A stretch of DNA of 64,000 bases from Chitinophaga varians (GCF_012641275.1 NZ_JABAIA010000001.1:124001-188000), one strand, 5' to 3'. Positions 1 through 9,675 are shown, counted from the first letter of the stretch. Made by a program: numbers and translations. The notes: generated from the sequence alone by a model not told the origin.

Positions 1-2307
1 GTAATCATGATCACCACCAAAAGCGGTAAATCCGGTAAGGTGCAGATCAATTTCTCTTCCGGCGTAAACCTCGCACAGGCGGCCTACAAACCGGAATTCC
101 AGAACAACTATGGACCTGCTAATGCCGCCTCTCCGCAAAGCTGGGGCGCCAAACTCAACAGTCCCGCAGCCAACAATATGTCATCCTTCTTCCAAACAGG
201 TCAGACCTACACCAATTCCATCAGCCTGTCTGCCGGCACGGAACAACTTCAGACTTATTTCTCTTTTGCCAATACAGCCGCCACCGGTATTGAGCCCGGC
301 AATAAACTGGGCCGCAATAACATCAACTTCAAAGAAACAGGTCACTTCCTGAACAATAAACTCACTGTTGAAGCGGACGTGAATTATGTCACTCAAAAGA
401 TTGACAACACACCACTCTCAGGCTTTTACTTAAATCCGCTGACCGGTTTATATCTCTTTCCCCGCGGTCAGGACATCCGGCCTTTCAAAGACCAGTTTGC
501 GATACCCGACCCCTCCCGCAACTTCCTCCCTGTACAGAATTGGACCTACCTGGAAGATATCCAGCAGAACCCCTGGTGGATCACCAACCGCAACCCCAAC
601 TCACTGAACAGGAACCGCCTGCTGCTCAATGCCAATGTGAAATATGAAATCAATTCCTGGCTCAGCGTGCAGGCCCGCGGTAGCATTGATCGTATCAACG
701 ACGTATATGAACAGAAAATGTACGCCGGCACTTACAAAGTGTTGTCTCCCGCCAATGGCGTGTACAACTACAATAACGCCACTACTACCCAGCAATATGG
801 AGACCTGTTACTGAATTTTAATGTTCCGATCAATAAAGACTTCCGCCTTACCGGTTTGGTAGGGGGTGCGCTACGGGACCTGAAAACTTCCGGCGTGAAA
901 TTTAACTCCGCCCAAGACGGCCTGAAAATCGCCAATGTATTCGTCATACAAAACTTCAACACACTGAATCCGCTCAATTCCGGAACACTGCCGGAAAACC
1001 ACGGACAATATCAGTCTCTCTTCGGTAGCGCAAACCTCTCCTTTAAAGAAATGGCCTACCTGGATTTCACCGCCCGTAACGACTGGGCCTCCAATCTGTC
1101 TTATACCCCCAGCAACAACTACTTCTATCCTTCCGTTGGCCTCAACCTGATCCTGAGCCAGATGATGGAGATGCCTAAAGCGATCAGCTTCCTGAAAGTA
1201 AGGGGTTCTTATGCAGAAGTAGGCAGCTCACCCGACCCCTACAAAAGCCATCCTGCTGATAACATCTTTGGCGTGGGTAGTGCTTCCGCCAATGTACAAA
1301 CACCTTTCACAGACCTGAGACCGGAGAAAACCAAATCGCTGGAATTTGGTATGGAATGGCGGTTCTTCGATAACAGGCTGACTGCAGATGTTACCTATTA
1401 CAAAACCAACAGCCATAACCAGACATTAAGCATCGAGGCGCCATGGGCTTCAGGCAACCAGACCTTTTACTTCAATGCCGGCAATATCCAGAACAAAGGC
1501 ATCGAGGCAGTATTCCGCTATGATGTGTTCCGTGGTGGTAAATTCCAGTGGAATACCGGTATCAACTACTCTGTCAATGACAACCGCATTGTGGAACTGG
1601 CAGAAACCAATCCGGAGTTTGTGCTGAGCGGCGCTTCCGGCGCCAACTTCGTGTCCAAGTTCAAAGTAGGTGGTTCCTTCGGCGATATTTATGGCACCGT
1701 GTTACAACGCGATGAACAAGGACGTATCAAAATCGATGATAAAGGTTCGCCGATCAAACAAGGCGGCGATTTTGTATACCTGGGCAATGCCAATCCGAAA
1801 TGGCAGCTGGGCTGGAACAACAATCTCTCTTACGGCGATTTCACCCTGTCTTTCCTGATAGATGGTAAATTCGGCGGCCAGGTCATGTCTGTGACACAGT
1901 CAGTGATGGACCAGTACGGCGTGTCCAAAGCCACCGGCGATGCACGCGATGCAGGAGGCGTAGCGGTGAATGGCGTTGGCCCTGACCAGAAAGCCGTTAC
2001 CAGCGTAGATCCCCAGAAATGGTACAGCACCATCGGCGGCCGCGAAGCCGTGTCCGGCGAATACATGTACAGCGCCACCGTGGTACGCCTGCGTGAGCTG
2101 TCGCTCGGCTACACCGTTCCCGTAAAAAACAGCTGGATGAAAGCGCTGCGTTTCTCCCTCACCGGCCGTAACCTGATCTACTTCTACAAAAAAGCACCAT
2201 ACGATCCGGAAATGACCATGTCTACCGCCAACGGCCTGTCCGGTGTAGACATCTTCATGCCACCGGCCACCCGCAACTACGGCCTGACGCTGAACGCCAC
2301 TTTCTAA
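1..2307 (+). CDS. SusC/RagA-family TonB-dependent receptor, 5' end outside window
   Basis: The reading frame is open from base 1, so the N-terminal signal peptide, carboxypeptidase-regulatory-like domain and most of the plug domain lie upstream of the window. The visible part opens with the V-I-M-I-T-T-K-S-G stretch that ends the SusC plug, then continues as about 760 residues of outer-membrane beta-barrel ending in aromatic-rich strands and a terminal Phe. SusC proteins import oligosaccharides across the outer membrane using TonB energy, with the SusD partner as lid. A SusD gene starts 28 bases downstream, and a GH18 lipoprotein follows, so the substrate is probably an N-acetylglucosamine-containing glycan. 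The family call is firm; the substrate is inference from neighbours. Confidence 0.95.
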   Translation, partial: VIMITTKSGKSGKVQINFSSGVNLAQAAYKPEFQNNYGPANAASPQSWGAKLNSPAANNMSSFFQTGQTYTNSISLSAGTEQLQTYFSFANTAATGIEPGNKLGRNNINFKETGHFLNNKLTVEADVNYVTQKIDNTPLSGFYLNPLTGLYLFPRGQDIRPFKDQFAIPDPSRNFLPVQNWTYLEDIQQNPWWITNRNPNSLNRNRLLLNANVKYEINSWLSVQARGSIDRINDVYEQKMYAGTYKVLSPANGVYNYNNATTTQQYGDLLLNFNVPINKDFRLTGLVGGALRDLKTSGVKFNSAQDGLKIANVFVIQNFNTLNPLNSGTLPENHGQYQSLFGSANLSFKEMAYLDFTARNDWASNLSYTPSNNYFYPSVGLNLILSQMMEMPKAISFLKVRGSYAEVGSSPDPYKSHPADNIFGVGSASANVQTPFTDLRPEKTKSLEFGMEWRFFDNRLTADVTYYKTNSHNQTLSIEAPWASGNQTFYFNAGNIQNKGIEAVFRYDVFRGGKFQWNTGINYSVNDNRIVELAETNPEFVLSGASGANFVSKFKVGGSFGDIYGTVLQRDEQGRIKIDDKGSPIKQGGDFVYLGNANPKWQLGWNNNLSYGDFTLSFLIDGKFGGQVMSVTQSVMDQYGVSKATGDARDAGGVAVNGVGPDQKAVTSVDPQKWYSTIGGREAVSGEYMYSATVVRLRELSLGYTVPVKNSWMKALRFSLTGRNLIYFYKKAPYDPEMTMSTANGLSGVDIFMPPATRNYGLTLNATF

Positions 2308-2335
2308 TCTATGCTTCCACCGTAAAACTGAAAAC

Positions 2336-3973
2336 ATGAAACGTATCAATATATTTTCCGGCAAATACCGCCTCCCGGCCATCGCAGCAGGACTGCTGCT
2401 GGCGATGAGCGCCTGCACCAAAAACTTTGAACTGTACAATACGGACAACACCGGCATTCCTAACGGTATGCTGGAAGCAGACTTCTATAACCTCAGTTAC
2501 CTGAAGACTGCCACCATGGCTATCTACAACTTCTCCGGCGGTGGCGATCCCAACTCTTTCCAGTTACAACAAAACCTGAACGCCGACTGCTTCTCCGGCT
2601 ACATGGCCTCTGCCACGCCTTTCAATGGCGGCAGGAACAACCTGAGTTATTTTATGATGACCGGCTGGAACGGTGAAACCTTTAAAGCCGGATACCTGAG
2701 CGTGATGGGGCAACTGGCCAAACTGCGCCAGTCTAATATCCCGAAAGATTTCCCGGCTGTATGGGCCGTGGCACAGATCGTGCAGGTGACCGCCATGAGC
2801 CGCGTAACTGACGTGTATGGCCCTATTCCCTACAGCAAGGCCGGCACCAGTAAAACCAGCATTGAGTATGACAGCCAGCAGGACGTATACGCCCGCTTCT
2901 TCAAAGAGCTGGACACTGCCAATACCACGCTCCGCGATTTTATTGCCAGCGGTAAAACGCTGCCCTTTAAATTCGGTGACTTTGACCTGGTATACAATGC
3001 CAACTTTACCAAATGGCTGCAGTTCAGCAATTCGCTTCGCTTACGTTTAGCCATGCATGTTATCAAGGCTGACCCGGCGCTCGCCAAAGCTGAAGCAGAG
3101 AAAGCCCTGGACCCTGCCAAAGGCGGCGTTATCACCAGCAACGACGGTAACATGACAGTAAGGATTCCCGGTGCCGGCTATACGAACCCGCTGATATTTA
3201 TTGCCAAGAACTGGAACGATATCCAGATCAACGCGTCTTTACAATGTTACCTGACTGGCTACAAAGACCCGCGCCTCAGCAAGTACATGTCGAAGTCTAC
3301 CGACGCCGCTATCCCTACACAATACATCGGTATCCGCCTGGGCAGCGTCACCAGCGCTAACGCCAAGAGTGATTATGTGGGCTACTCAGCCATCAACTAT
3401 ACGGGCGACGATGCGTTTACCCTCAATACCCCGGTACAGCTGATGACCGCTGCGGAAGTGTATTTCCTCCGGGCAGAGGCAGCGCTGAACAATTTCGCCA
3501 ATGCCGGCGGTACCGTGCAAACGCTGTATGAACAGGGCATCAACACCTCCCTCGATCAGTGGCATGCAGCCGATGCCAATTACATCAACAACAGCGTGAA
3601 CACACCGGACAAATACATAGACCCGAAAAATGCGCTGAACAACATCGACACGCCTACGCACATTACCGTGAAGTGGGTGGAAACCGCTACCCCGGCAGAA
3701 AAGCAGGAACGTATCAGCACCCAGAAATGGCTGGCCATGTTCCCTGAAGGCCAGGAAGCGTGGACAGAGTTCCGCCGTACAGGGTATCCCAAACTGTTCC
3801 CGGTAGCCAACAACAACAGCGGTGGCACCATCAGCTCCACCCTGCAGGTGAGAAGACTCCCCTTCCCGCAGAATGAATATAACACCAACAATGCAGCTGT
3901 CACCAAAGCCATCGGTTTACTCAGCAAGCCGGAAGATAACGGCGGCACCCCGCTCTGGTGGGACAAACGATGA
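2336..3973 (+). CDS. SusD/RagB-family glycan-binding outer-membrane lipoprotein
   Basis: This 545-residue protein has a basic N-terminus, a hydrophobic stretch and a lipobox ending L-A-M-S-A-C, so it should be lipidated at Cys27 and placed on the outer membrane. Tetratricopeptide-like helices and the conserved tail (W-L-A-M-F-P-E-G, W-T-E-F-R-R-T-G-Y-P) match the branch of the family often described as SusD-like 2. SusD proteins bind glycans at the surface and cap the SusC channel. It follows the SusC gene by 28 bases and is presumably co-transcribed. A 237-base gap with an inverted-repeat element separates it from the GH18 gene. Confidence 0.93.
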   Translation: MKRINIFSGKYRLPAIAAGLLLAMSACTKNFELYNTDNTGIPNGMLEADFYNLSYLKTATMAIYNFSGGGDPNSFQLQQNLNADCFSGYMASATPFNGGRNNLSYFMMTGWNGETFKAGYLSVMGQLAKLRQSNIPKDFPAVWAVAQIVQVTAMSRVTDVYGPIPYSKAGTSKTSIEYDSQQDVYARFFKELDTANTTLRDFIASGKTLPFKFGDFDLVYNANFTKWLQFSNSLRLRLAMHVIKADPALAKAEAEKALDPAKGGVITSNDGNMTVRIPGAGYTNPLIFIAKNWNDIQINASLQCYLTGYKDPRLSKYMSKSTDAAIPTQYIGIRLGSVTSANAKSDYVGYSAINYTGDDAFTLNTPVQLMTAAEVYFLRAEAALNNFANAGGTVQTLYEQGINTSLDQWHAADANYINNSVNTPDKYIDPKNALNNIDTPTHITVKWVETATPAEKQERISTQKWLAMFPEGQEAWTEFRRTGYPKLFPVANNNSGGTISSTLQVRRLPFPQNEYNTNNAAVTKAIGLLSKPEDNGGTPLWWDKR

Positions 3974-4056
3974 CGTGATAGCGACGTGGTAATGATATCG
4001 CAGGATAACAGTGTAGTTTGGTCATGATGTAATCATCATCGTACACTCTAAAAATT

Positions 4057-4175
4057 TGATGCTCCTGATGAGCAAAGCGCAGTCATACAAAAAAGCATTT
4101 TCTGCTTAGCGCCCGGCTTGTTCCGCGCCATCCCCGTAAATGATCCGCGCAGCTCACTGCTCATCAGGAGCATCA
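4057..4175. repeat. REPIN-like pair of inverted 17-bp palindromic repeats
   Basis: GATGCTCCTGATGAGCA at 4058-4074 recurs exactly in reverse complement at 4158-4174. Each arm is itself a small hairpin (TGCTC, 5-base loop, GAGCA). Two REP-like palindromes facing each other about 120 bases apart is the layout of a REPIN. It sits between the SusD and GH18 genes. A simple hairpin that attenuates or stabilises the polycistronic mRNA is the alternative. I found no other full copy in this window. Confidence 0.5.
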
Positions 4176-4210
4176 GTTATCATCATATCAATCACCGTTA
4201 AAATTTACGT

Positions 4211-5158
4211 ATGAAAAAACAATTCCGCGTATGGTCATCCATGCTGATGCTGACCTCCTGTTCAACCCTTCTGTTCATGGCATCCTGTAAAAAAGACGGG
4301 GCCGTACCCGACAATCAGCAAACCAAAACTGGACCCACGGTGGAAACCGTCACTAAAGCAGGTGGTAAATCTGTCTGCTATGTAGAAGTCAACAGCAACA
4401 GCCTGCTCAATACCGGTAAGTATACCCTTACCACCGGCGGACAGCAACTGTTTGACATTGCCATCATTTTTGCAGCGAACATCAATTACAACACCACCAC
4501 CGGCAAGGCCGTACTGTACAACAACCCGAACGTGACCAATGTACTGGTCAACAAAGCCACACAGATCGTTCCGCTGCAAAACAAAGGCATGAAAGTATTA
4601 TTATCTATCCTTGGAAACCATCAGGGCGCCGGCTTCTGTAACTTCACCAGCCGTGCAGCTGCCAAAGCATTCGCCCAGCAGTTGGCCGATACCGCCAACT
4701 ACTACGGCCTGGATGGTATTGATTTCGACGATGAATATGCCGACTATGGCAACAATGGCCTGCCGCAACCCAATGACAGTTCTTTTGTAATGCTCCTCGA
4801 TGAGCTGCGGAAACTGATGCCGACCAAGATCATCTCGTTTTATTACTATGGCCCGGCAGCTTCCCGTCTTTCCTGGGGCGGGAAAAAGGCAGGTGATTTT
4901 GTTAACTACAGCTGGAACGCCATCTATGGCTCGTATTCCGTGCCTAATGTGGCCGGACTGCCCAAGTCCAACCTCGGTCCTGCTGCGGTAGATATTCAGG
5001 CTACCAGTCAAAGTACAGCTAATTCGCTGGCCACACAAACCAAAAACAATGGTTATGGCGTGTACCTGTGGTACAATCTCACCAGTACCGATAAACATGT
5101 GTATTTCTCCGGTGTGTCCAACATCCTTTATGGCAGCAGCGTAACCTATACGCCCTGA
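4211..5158 (+). CDS. GH18 endo-beta-N-acetylglucosaminidase-like lipoprotein
   Basis: The 315-residue product has a lipoprotein signal (L-L-F-M-A-S-C, followed by K-K-D-G). The GH18 active-site motif DxxDxDxE is present as D168-G-I-D171-F-D173-D-E175, with E175 the expected acid and D173 the residue that positions the substrate N-acetyl group. Length and layout fit single-domain EndoF/EndoH-type enzymes, which cut the GlcNAc-GlcNAc core of N-glycans, better than multi-domain chitinases. Gene order after SusC and SusD is the usual one for glycoprotein-glycan loci, where such an enzyme releases glycans at the cell surface. A chitin-directed role cannot be excluded from sequence alone. Confidence 0.85.
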   Translation: MKKQFRVWSSMLMLTSCSTLLFMASCKKDGAVPDNQQTKTGPTVETVTKAGGKSVCYVEVNSNSLLNTGKYTLTTGGQQLFDIAIIFAANINYNTTTGKAVLYNNPNVTNVLVNKATQIVPLQNKGMKVLLSILGNHQGAGFCNFTSRAAAKAFAQQLADTANYYGLDGIDFDDEYADYGNNGLPQPNDSSFVMLLDELRKLMPTKIISFYYYGPAASRLSWGGKKAGDFVNYSWNAIYGSYSVPNVAGLPKSNLGPAAVDIQATSQSTANSLATQTKNNGYGVYLWYNLTSTDKHVYFSGVSNILYGSSVTYTP

Positions 5159-5187
5159 TGCCCTGTTTACAATTGTCTTGAGGATAC

Positions 5188-5217
5188 GGGCTGACTATTT
5201 TTGGTCAGCCCTGTTTT
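5188..5217 (+). terminator. Rho-independent terminator after the GH18 gene
   Basis: GGGCTGAC at 5188-5195 pairs with GTCAGCCC at 5204-5211 over an 8-base loop and is followed by TGTTTTA. It lies 30 bases past the GH18 stop codon, so it should end the SusC-SusD-GH18 transcript. Confidence 0.7.
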
Positions 5218-5306
5218 ATGCCGGCAGGCCACGTAATTTTTTTTCTCCCTAACCCTGTCATTATCAATCCCATCCATCCGGAGGGCTTATTATTTCAGTC
5301 TCTCAC

Positions 5307-5358
5307 TTGACAAATTCAAAAAAAATCATTTATCTTAACATTATAGTGCAATCGATTG
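5307..5358 (+). promoter_or_regulatory. Candidate promoter with LacI-type operator upstream of the GH8 gene
   Basis: TTG at 5307-5309 and TATCTTA at 5331-5337, 21 bases apart, resemble the Bacteroidota -33/-7 elements. Immediately downstream, at the expected transcription start, is the perfect palindrome CAATCGATTG (5349-5358). The 13-base arm TATAGTGCAATCG (5342-5354) recurs inverted with one mismatch at 5420-5432. CG-centred palindromes of this kind are typical LacI-family operators. The assignment is inferred from sequence only. Confidence 0.45.
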
Positions 5359-5819
5359 ATTGAAGTAAACTGACTATAGGCGGGACTATTATACGGAAAA
5401 AGATAACCATTTATGAAAACGATTGCATTATAGCAGCACTGTAAGCACAAAAAGGAGAACACAGCAGCAGCCCGGCAAAACCCGACGAAGACCCTCTTGT
5501 AGCAACAACGAAACTCAAACAAAAATATCAGGTAATACAGCCACCTACAACGATATAAAACACTGTACCAGCGCGGAAACTATGACAAGACGGAAACACA
5601 GTACTGAGATATCGCCTGTAATCACCTGAAAAATATACAATAATGAAAACGGAGACAACGCCTGCAACCAGGCGATGCCCCACTGTACCGAAACGGAGAT
5701 GATGTAATGGAAACCTGTAGCCGGACGGAAACCACTGTGCCCGGACACTTTTAACGGAAACAAACTATGTAGCATACCAAAATCTTTTCTTTAATCACTC
5801 ACCCCTAAAACAAACCCTT

Positions 5820-8033
5820 ATGACCAAACATTTATTGTTTTTGTTGGCCGGTCTGTTGAACGTAGCCGGTTTTTGCGCGCAGGCACAAAACAAGCCTTTC
5901 CCGCAAGCCATCAGCTATCCTAACTGTATCAAGCCCAACAACGTTACCCAGGCTGCCATGAACGCCAGCGTGGCCAGCTATTACGATTACTGGAAAGCCA
6001 CCTATCTGAAGAACAATCTTACTTCATTGCCGGGTGGCTACTATGTAAAAGGCGAAATCACCGGTAACCCGGACGGCTACAAAGCACTGGGCTCCTCAGA
6101 AGGACAAGGCTATGGCATGGTGATCGTGGCCCTGATGGCCGGCCATGACCCCAACGCACAAACGATTTTTAATGGCCTGTTCAAGACCGCACGGGCATTT
6201 CACAGCTCGGAAAACCCTAAGCTGATGGGCTGGGTGGTGGCCGATGCCGCCAGCGCGCAGGGACATTTCGGCTCCGCCACCGATGGCGACATCGATATTG
6301 CCTACGCACTGATCCTGGCACACTACCAGTGGGGCTCCAACGGCGCCATTAACTACCTCGCAGAAGCCAAAGACATGATCAACAACGGACTGAAAGTAAG
6401 TTATGTGACGACCAACAAACGCCTCAGTCTCAGCGATTCCGATTCCAAATCCACGTACGACACCCGTCCGTCTGACTGGATGATGGACCACATGCGGGCC
6501 TTCTACCAGGAAACAGGCGACGCCACCTGGACTTCCGTGATCAACAACCTCTATAGCGTATACTCCCAATTCTCCGCCACTTATTCCTCCACCACCGGCC
6601 TTATCTCTGACTTCGTGGTAAAAAATCCACCGGAACCGGCCCCTCAGAATTTCCTGGACGAGTACCCGGAAACCAACGAATACAACTACAACGCCTGCCG
6701 CGTACCCCTCCGCATTGTGATGGACTACGCCATGTACGGCAACAGCAACGCACTGACCATCACCAACAAAATGGTGAACTGGGTGAAAACAAAAACCAAC
6801 AACAATCCCACTGCTATCGTAGACGGTTATAAACTGAACGGCAGCAACCGTGGTTCCGGCCAGGAAGCCGTATTCATCGGGCCTTTTGTGGCCGCTTCCG
6901 TGGTGAGCAGCAACAACCAGGCTTTCCTCAACGCCGGCTGGAACTGGTTAAAATCCGCCAAAAGCGGCTATTACAGTGACTCTTACGGACTGCTTTGCCA
7001 GCTCTTCATCTCCGGCAACTGGTGGATACCCGGCAACTCCGGCCCTGTTAACCAACCGCCTACCGTGAGCATCACCGCACCGGCTAACAATACCGCCTAT
7101 ACGGCGCCGGCCAGTGTAACCATCAACGCTGATGCTGCCGACAGCGACGGCACCGTGAAAAAAGTGGAGTTCTTCAACGGCAGCACCAAACTGGGCGAAG
7201 ACACCACCAGCCCCTACTCTTACACCTGGAACAATGTGGCCGCCGGTAGCTATGCCCTTACCGCCAAAGCCACCGATAACGGCAACAACAGCACCACCTC
7301 TTCCACCGTTAACATCACCGTGGCCGCCACGCCCGGTTGCAACCCGGTAGAAGCCAGCGGCGACGATGGCAACGTGGCCGCCAATGTACTAGACAATGAT
7401 TTTAACACCCGCTGGTCTGCCAGTGGTGAACAATATATACAATTCTGCCTCGGCACCGCACAAACCGTTACCGGCGTAGACATCGCCTTCTATAAAGGCG
7501 ACAGCCGAAAAGCGAAATTCGATATCCTCGTCAGCAGCAACGGCACCAGCTGGACCACCGTAGCGGCCAACAAAGTCAGCAGCGGCACCTCCACTGCCTT
7601 CGAATCCTTTAATTTCACCGCAGTAACGGCCAAGTATGTACGAATTACAGGACATGGCAATGATGTCAACGCATGGAACAGTTACACCGAAGTGAAAGTT
7701 AAAACGCAGGCCGCACTGGCAGCCACTTCTGCGGCTATCTTCAACCCCGTGAACGATGCGCCGTCAAAAGCCGGCAAACTTAACGTGGACGCCTACCCTG
7801 TTCCTTTCCGGGAAGACCTGCATGTTACCTATACGCTCGATAAAGCCGGCATCGCCAGCCTGATTGTATACAACCTCGCCGGTCAGCCGGTAGCGGTACT
7901 GGTCAACGGGCAGCAGTCCGCCGGCACCCACCAGGCCGTTTTCCATGGCGGCCGTCAACCCGGTGGTGTGTATATTATCAAACTGGTACAGGACAATAAT
8001 ATAGCGGTTAAAAGGATTGTGAAAGAACAATAA
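5820..8033 (+). CDS. Secreted GH8 glycoside hydrolase with Ig-like, F5/8-type C and T9SS domains
   Basis: The 737-residue protein begins with a signal peptide (about residues 1-22). Residues 30-405 form a GH8 catalytic domain: S-E94-G-Q-G-Y-G-M carries the catalytic acid, and A-T-D155-G-D-I-D-I-A-Y-A-L matches the family signature. A bacterial Ig-like domain follows (about 415-505), then an F5/8 type C (CBM32-like) carbohydrate-binding domain (about 510-635). The C-terminal 80 residues (Y-P-V-P-F onward, ending V-K-R-I-V-K) resemble a T9SS type A sorting domain, so export through the type IX system is expected. GH8 enzymes cut beta-1,4-glucan, xylan or chitosan. The nearby amino-sugar genes favour chitosan, but specificity is not readable here. 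The gene stands alone behind its own leader and ends at a palindromic terminator. Confidence 0.9.
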   Translation: MTKHLLFLLAGLLNVAGFCAQAQNKPFPQAISYPNCIKPNNVTQAAMNASVASYYDYWKATYLKNNLTSLPGGYYVKGEITGNPDGYKALGSSEGQGYGMVIVALMAGHDPNAQTIFNGLFKTARAFHSSENPKLMGWVVADAASAQGHFGSATDGDIDIAYALILAHYQWGSNGAINYLAEAKDMINNGLKVSYVTTNKRLSLSDSDSKSTYDTRPSDWMMDHMRAFYQETGDATWTSVINNLYSVYSQFSATYSSTTGLISDFVVKNPPEPAPQNFLDEYPETNEYNYNACRVPLRIVMDYAMYGNSNALTITNKMVNWVKTKTNNNPTAIVDGYKLNGSNRGSGQEAVFIGPFVAASVVSSNNQAFLNAGWNWLKSAKSGYYSDSYGLLCQLFISGNWWIPGNSGPVNQPPTVSITAPANNTAYTAPASVTINADAADSDGTVKKVEFFNGSTKLGEDTTSPYSYTWNNVAAGSYALTAKATDNGNNSTTSSTVNITVAATPGCNPVEASGDDGNVAANVLDNDFNTRWSASGEQYIQFCLGTAQTVTGVDIAFYKGDSRKAKFDILVSSNGTSWTTVAANKVSSGTSTAFESFNFTAVTAKYVRITGHGNDVNAWNSYTEVKVKTQAALAATSAAIFNPVNDAPSKAGKLNVDAYPVPFREDLHVTYTLDKAGIASLIVYNLAGQPVAVLVNGQQSAGTHQAVFHGGRQPGGVYIIKLVQDNNIAVKRIVKEQ

Positions 8034-8070
8034 GTCCATTTAAGGATTTTTTGATTTTCCGGATGATAAA

Positions 8071-8118
8071 AAAAGCGAAGACCAAAGCAAGTAATTACTT
8101 GCTTTGGTCTTCGCTTTT
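8071..8118. terminator. Perfect 48-bp palindrome, bidirectional terminator
   Basis: Bases 8071-8094 are followed directly by their exact reverse complement (8095-8118), starting AAAAGCGAAGACC and ending CTTCGCTTTT. The stem lies between the convergent GH8 and PQQ-dehydrogenase genes and carries A/T runs at both ends, so it can stop transcription from either side. Confidence 0.8.
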
Positions 8119-8160
8119 ATTCGCAAATTCAAAAAATCGCAAATCAAAAAACCCTAAATA

Positions 8161-9477
8161 TCAATGGTGGTGTATCCGCCAGATCACATTGCTGACATCA
8201 TCCGTAATCAGTAAATCGCCATCGGGCAGCATGGCAATCCCTACCGGGCGGCCGTGTACCTCACTTTGGGTCTGATTTGCCACAAAACCGGTCAGAAAAT
8301 CTTCCGGGGGCCCCGCAGGACGGCCGTTTTGGAAAGGAACAAAGACTACTTTATAACCGGAGATAACAGAGCGGTTCCAGGAACCATGCTGCGTAATAAA
8401 CGCGCCATGATGGTATTTTGACGGAAATGATTTGCCCCGGTAAAACAGCAGACCCAGCGAGGCGGTATGAGAGCCCAGCGGCACATCCGGCGTTATCACC
8501 GGCTGCCTGGGCGCCATCGCCATTTCCTTTTCCATGCGCGGTTCCGGGTGCGACCCGTAGTAATAAAAAGGCCAGCCGTAAAATCCGCCAGGCTGCACGG
8601 CCGTAAGGTAATCCGGTACCAGTTCATCGCCCAGCTCGTCGCGCTCGTTGACGGCCGCCCACAGCTGGTGTGTGCCCGGCGCCCAGTCCATCCCCACAGG
8701 GTTGCGCAGTCCCGATGCATATACATGTTCCCCGCTGCCGTCCATATTCACTTCCAGTATGCAGGCCCTGCCGACCTCATTGTCCAGCCCCTTTTCCGCG
8801 ACATTGGTGCCCGCCCCCACGCCGATATATAATTTCCTTCCGGACGGGTCCTGTAACAACGACCGTGTCCAGTGCTGGTTGTGCTCACCTGCCGGCAGGG
8901 ACAACAGCTTTACGCCGGTGTCACGGATAATGGTATCGCCGGTGTGATAAGAAAAACGCATTAAAGCGTCCGTATTTCCCACGTAAAAATGGTCCCCGGA
9001 CACCAACATGCCAAAAGGCTGATTGAGGTCTTTCCTGAGCAGGTAATGTTGTTCTGCGTAACCGTCTTTATTCGTGTCACGCAACAGGGTGATGCGATTG
9101 GCGCTTTCACCGTAATGCTGTGTTTTAATTTTACGGGAGATTTTAGCGCCTGCTTTTTTGATCCCTTTGAGTATTTTGTTGGACTCCGCTACGAACACAT
9201 CACCATTGTCTGCTACGTATAGCCATCGGGGATGGTCGAGGCCGTCAGCGAAACGGGTTACCGTGAAACCGGCCGGGGCCACGGGTGTTTGGCCGTTGGT
9301 CCACCCGATCACCCTGCTGTAGTTCATCGCAGAAGGCGTGGCATAGGGCGCCGGGAGTGAATCGGCCCGATAACCTTTGGTAGTCGCTGAGCCGCCATAA
9401 GAACCCGGATTAAGCTTTGACGCGTGACAGGCCGTCCATAACAACGACCACAACAACAAACGGTGAGTGACCTTCAT
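8161..9477 (-). CDS. PQQ-dependent sugar dehydrogenase-like lipoprotein (sorbosone dehydrogenase type)
   Basis: The 438-residue protein has an N-terminal hydrophobic segment ending L-L-W-T-A-C, a plausible lipobox. The body is a six-bladed propeller of the soluble glucose/sorbosone dehydrogenase type, with repeated blade motifs such as F-V-A-E-S-N-K, G-L-R-N-P-V-G-M-D-W and F-I-T-Q-H-G-S-W-N. Such proteins oxidise sugars or aldoses in the periplasm, normally with PQQ and calcium. No PQQ biosynthesis gene is in the window, so cofactor supply is unknown. It ends facing the GH8 gene and seems monocistronic. Many members of this group have unknown substrates, so an exact reaction is not assigned. 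Confidence 0.8.
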   Translation of the reverse strand: MKVTHRLLLWSLLWTACHASKLNPGSYGGSATTKGYRADSLPAPYATPSAMNYSRVIGWTNGQTPVAPAGFTVTRFADGLDHPRWLYVADNGDVFVAESNKILKGIKKAGAKISRKIKTQHYGESANRITLLRDTNKDGYAEQHYLLRKDLNQPFGMLVSGDHFYVGNTDALMRFSYHTGDTIIRDTGVKLLSLPAGEHNQHWTRSLLQDPSGRKLYIGVGAGTNVAEKGLDNEVGRACILEVNMDGSGEHVYASGLRNPVGMDWAPGTHQLWAAVNERDELGDELVPDYLTAVQPGGFYGWPFYYYGSHPEPRMEKEMAMAPRQPVITPDVPLGSHTASLGLLFYRGKSFPSKYHHGAFITQHGSWNRSVISGYKVVFVPFQNGRPAGPPEDFLTGFVANQTQSEVHGRPVGIAMLPDGDLLITDDVSNVIWRIHHH

Positions 9478-9675
9478 AAGGTAACTATTTACAGGATTCC
9501 TGATTATCCATGCAAATAAAACTCCAATCGGCTTTAGCTGTCACAACAATATATTACGTATATTATTATTTGATTTTATCTATTTAATGACCGATATTTA
9601 TAACCCTATGAAAATATCAAACTGAGAAATTTAGATTGGAATTTTTCATTTGTAAACCTGATTTAACCATATAAC

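Larger units (their letters stand above)
5159..5819. other. 661-base intergenic region with long predicted leader of the GH8 gene
   Basis: After the terminator at 5188-5217 and the promoter/operator at 5307-5358, about 440 bases remain before the GH8 start with no convincing open frame. The last 250 bases repeat GGAAAC at 5575, 5592, 5709, 5727 and 5756, with variants between. CACTGTACC appears twice (from 5561 and about 130 bases later), which suggests an old imperfect duplication. The stretch could be a structured 5' leader. I do not recognise a known riboswitch. Confidence 0.4.
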
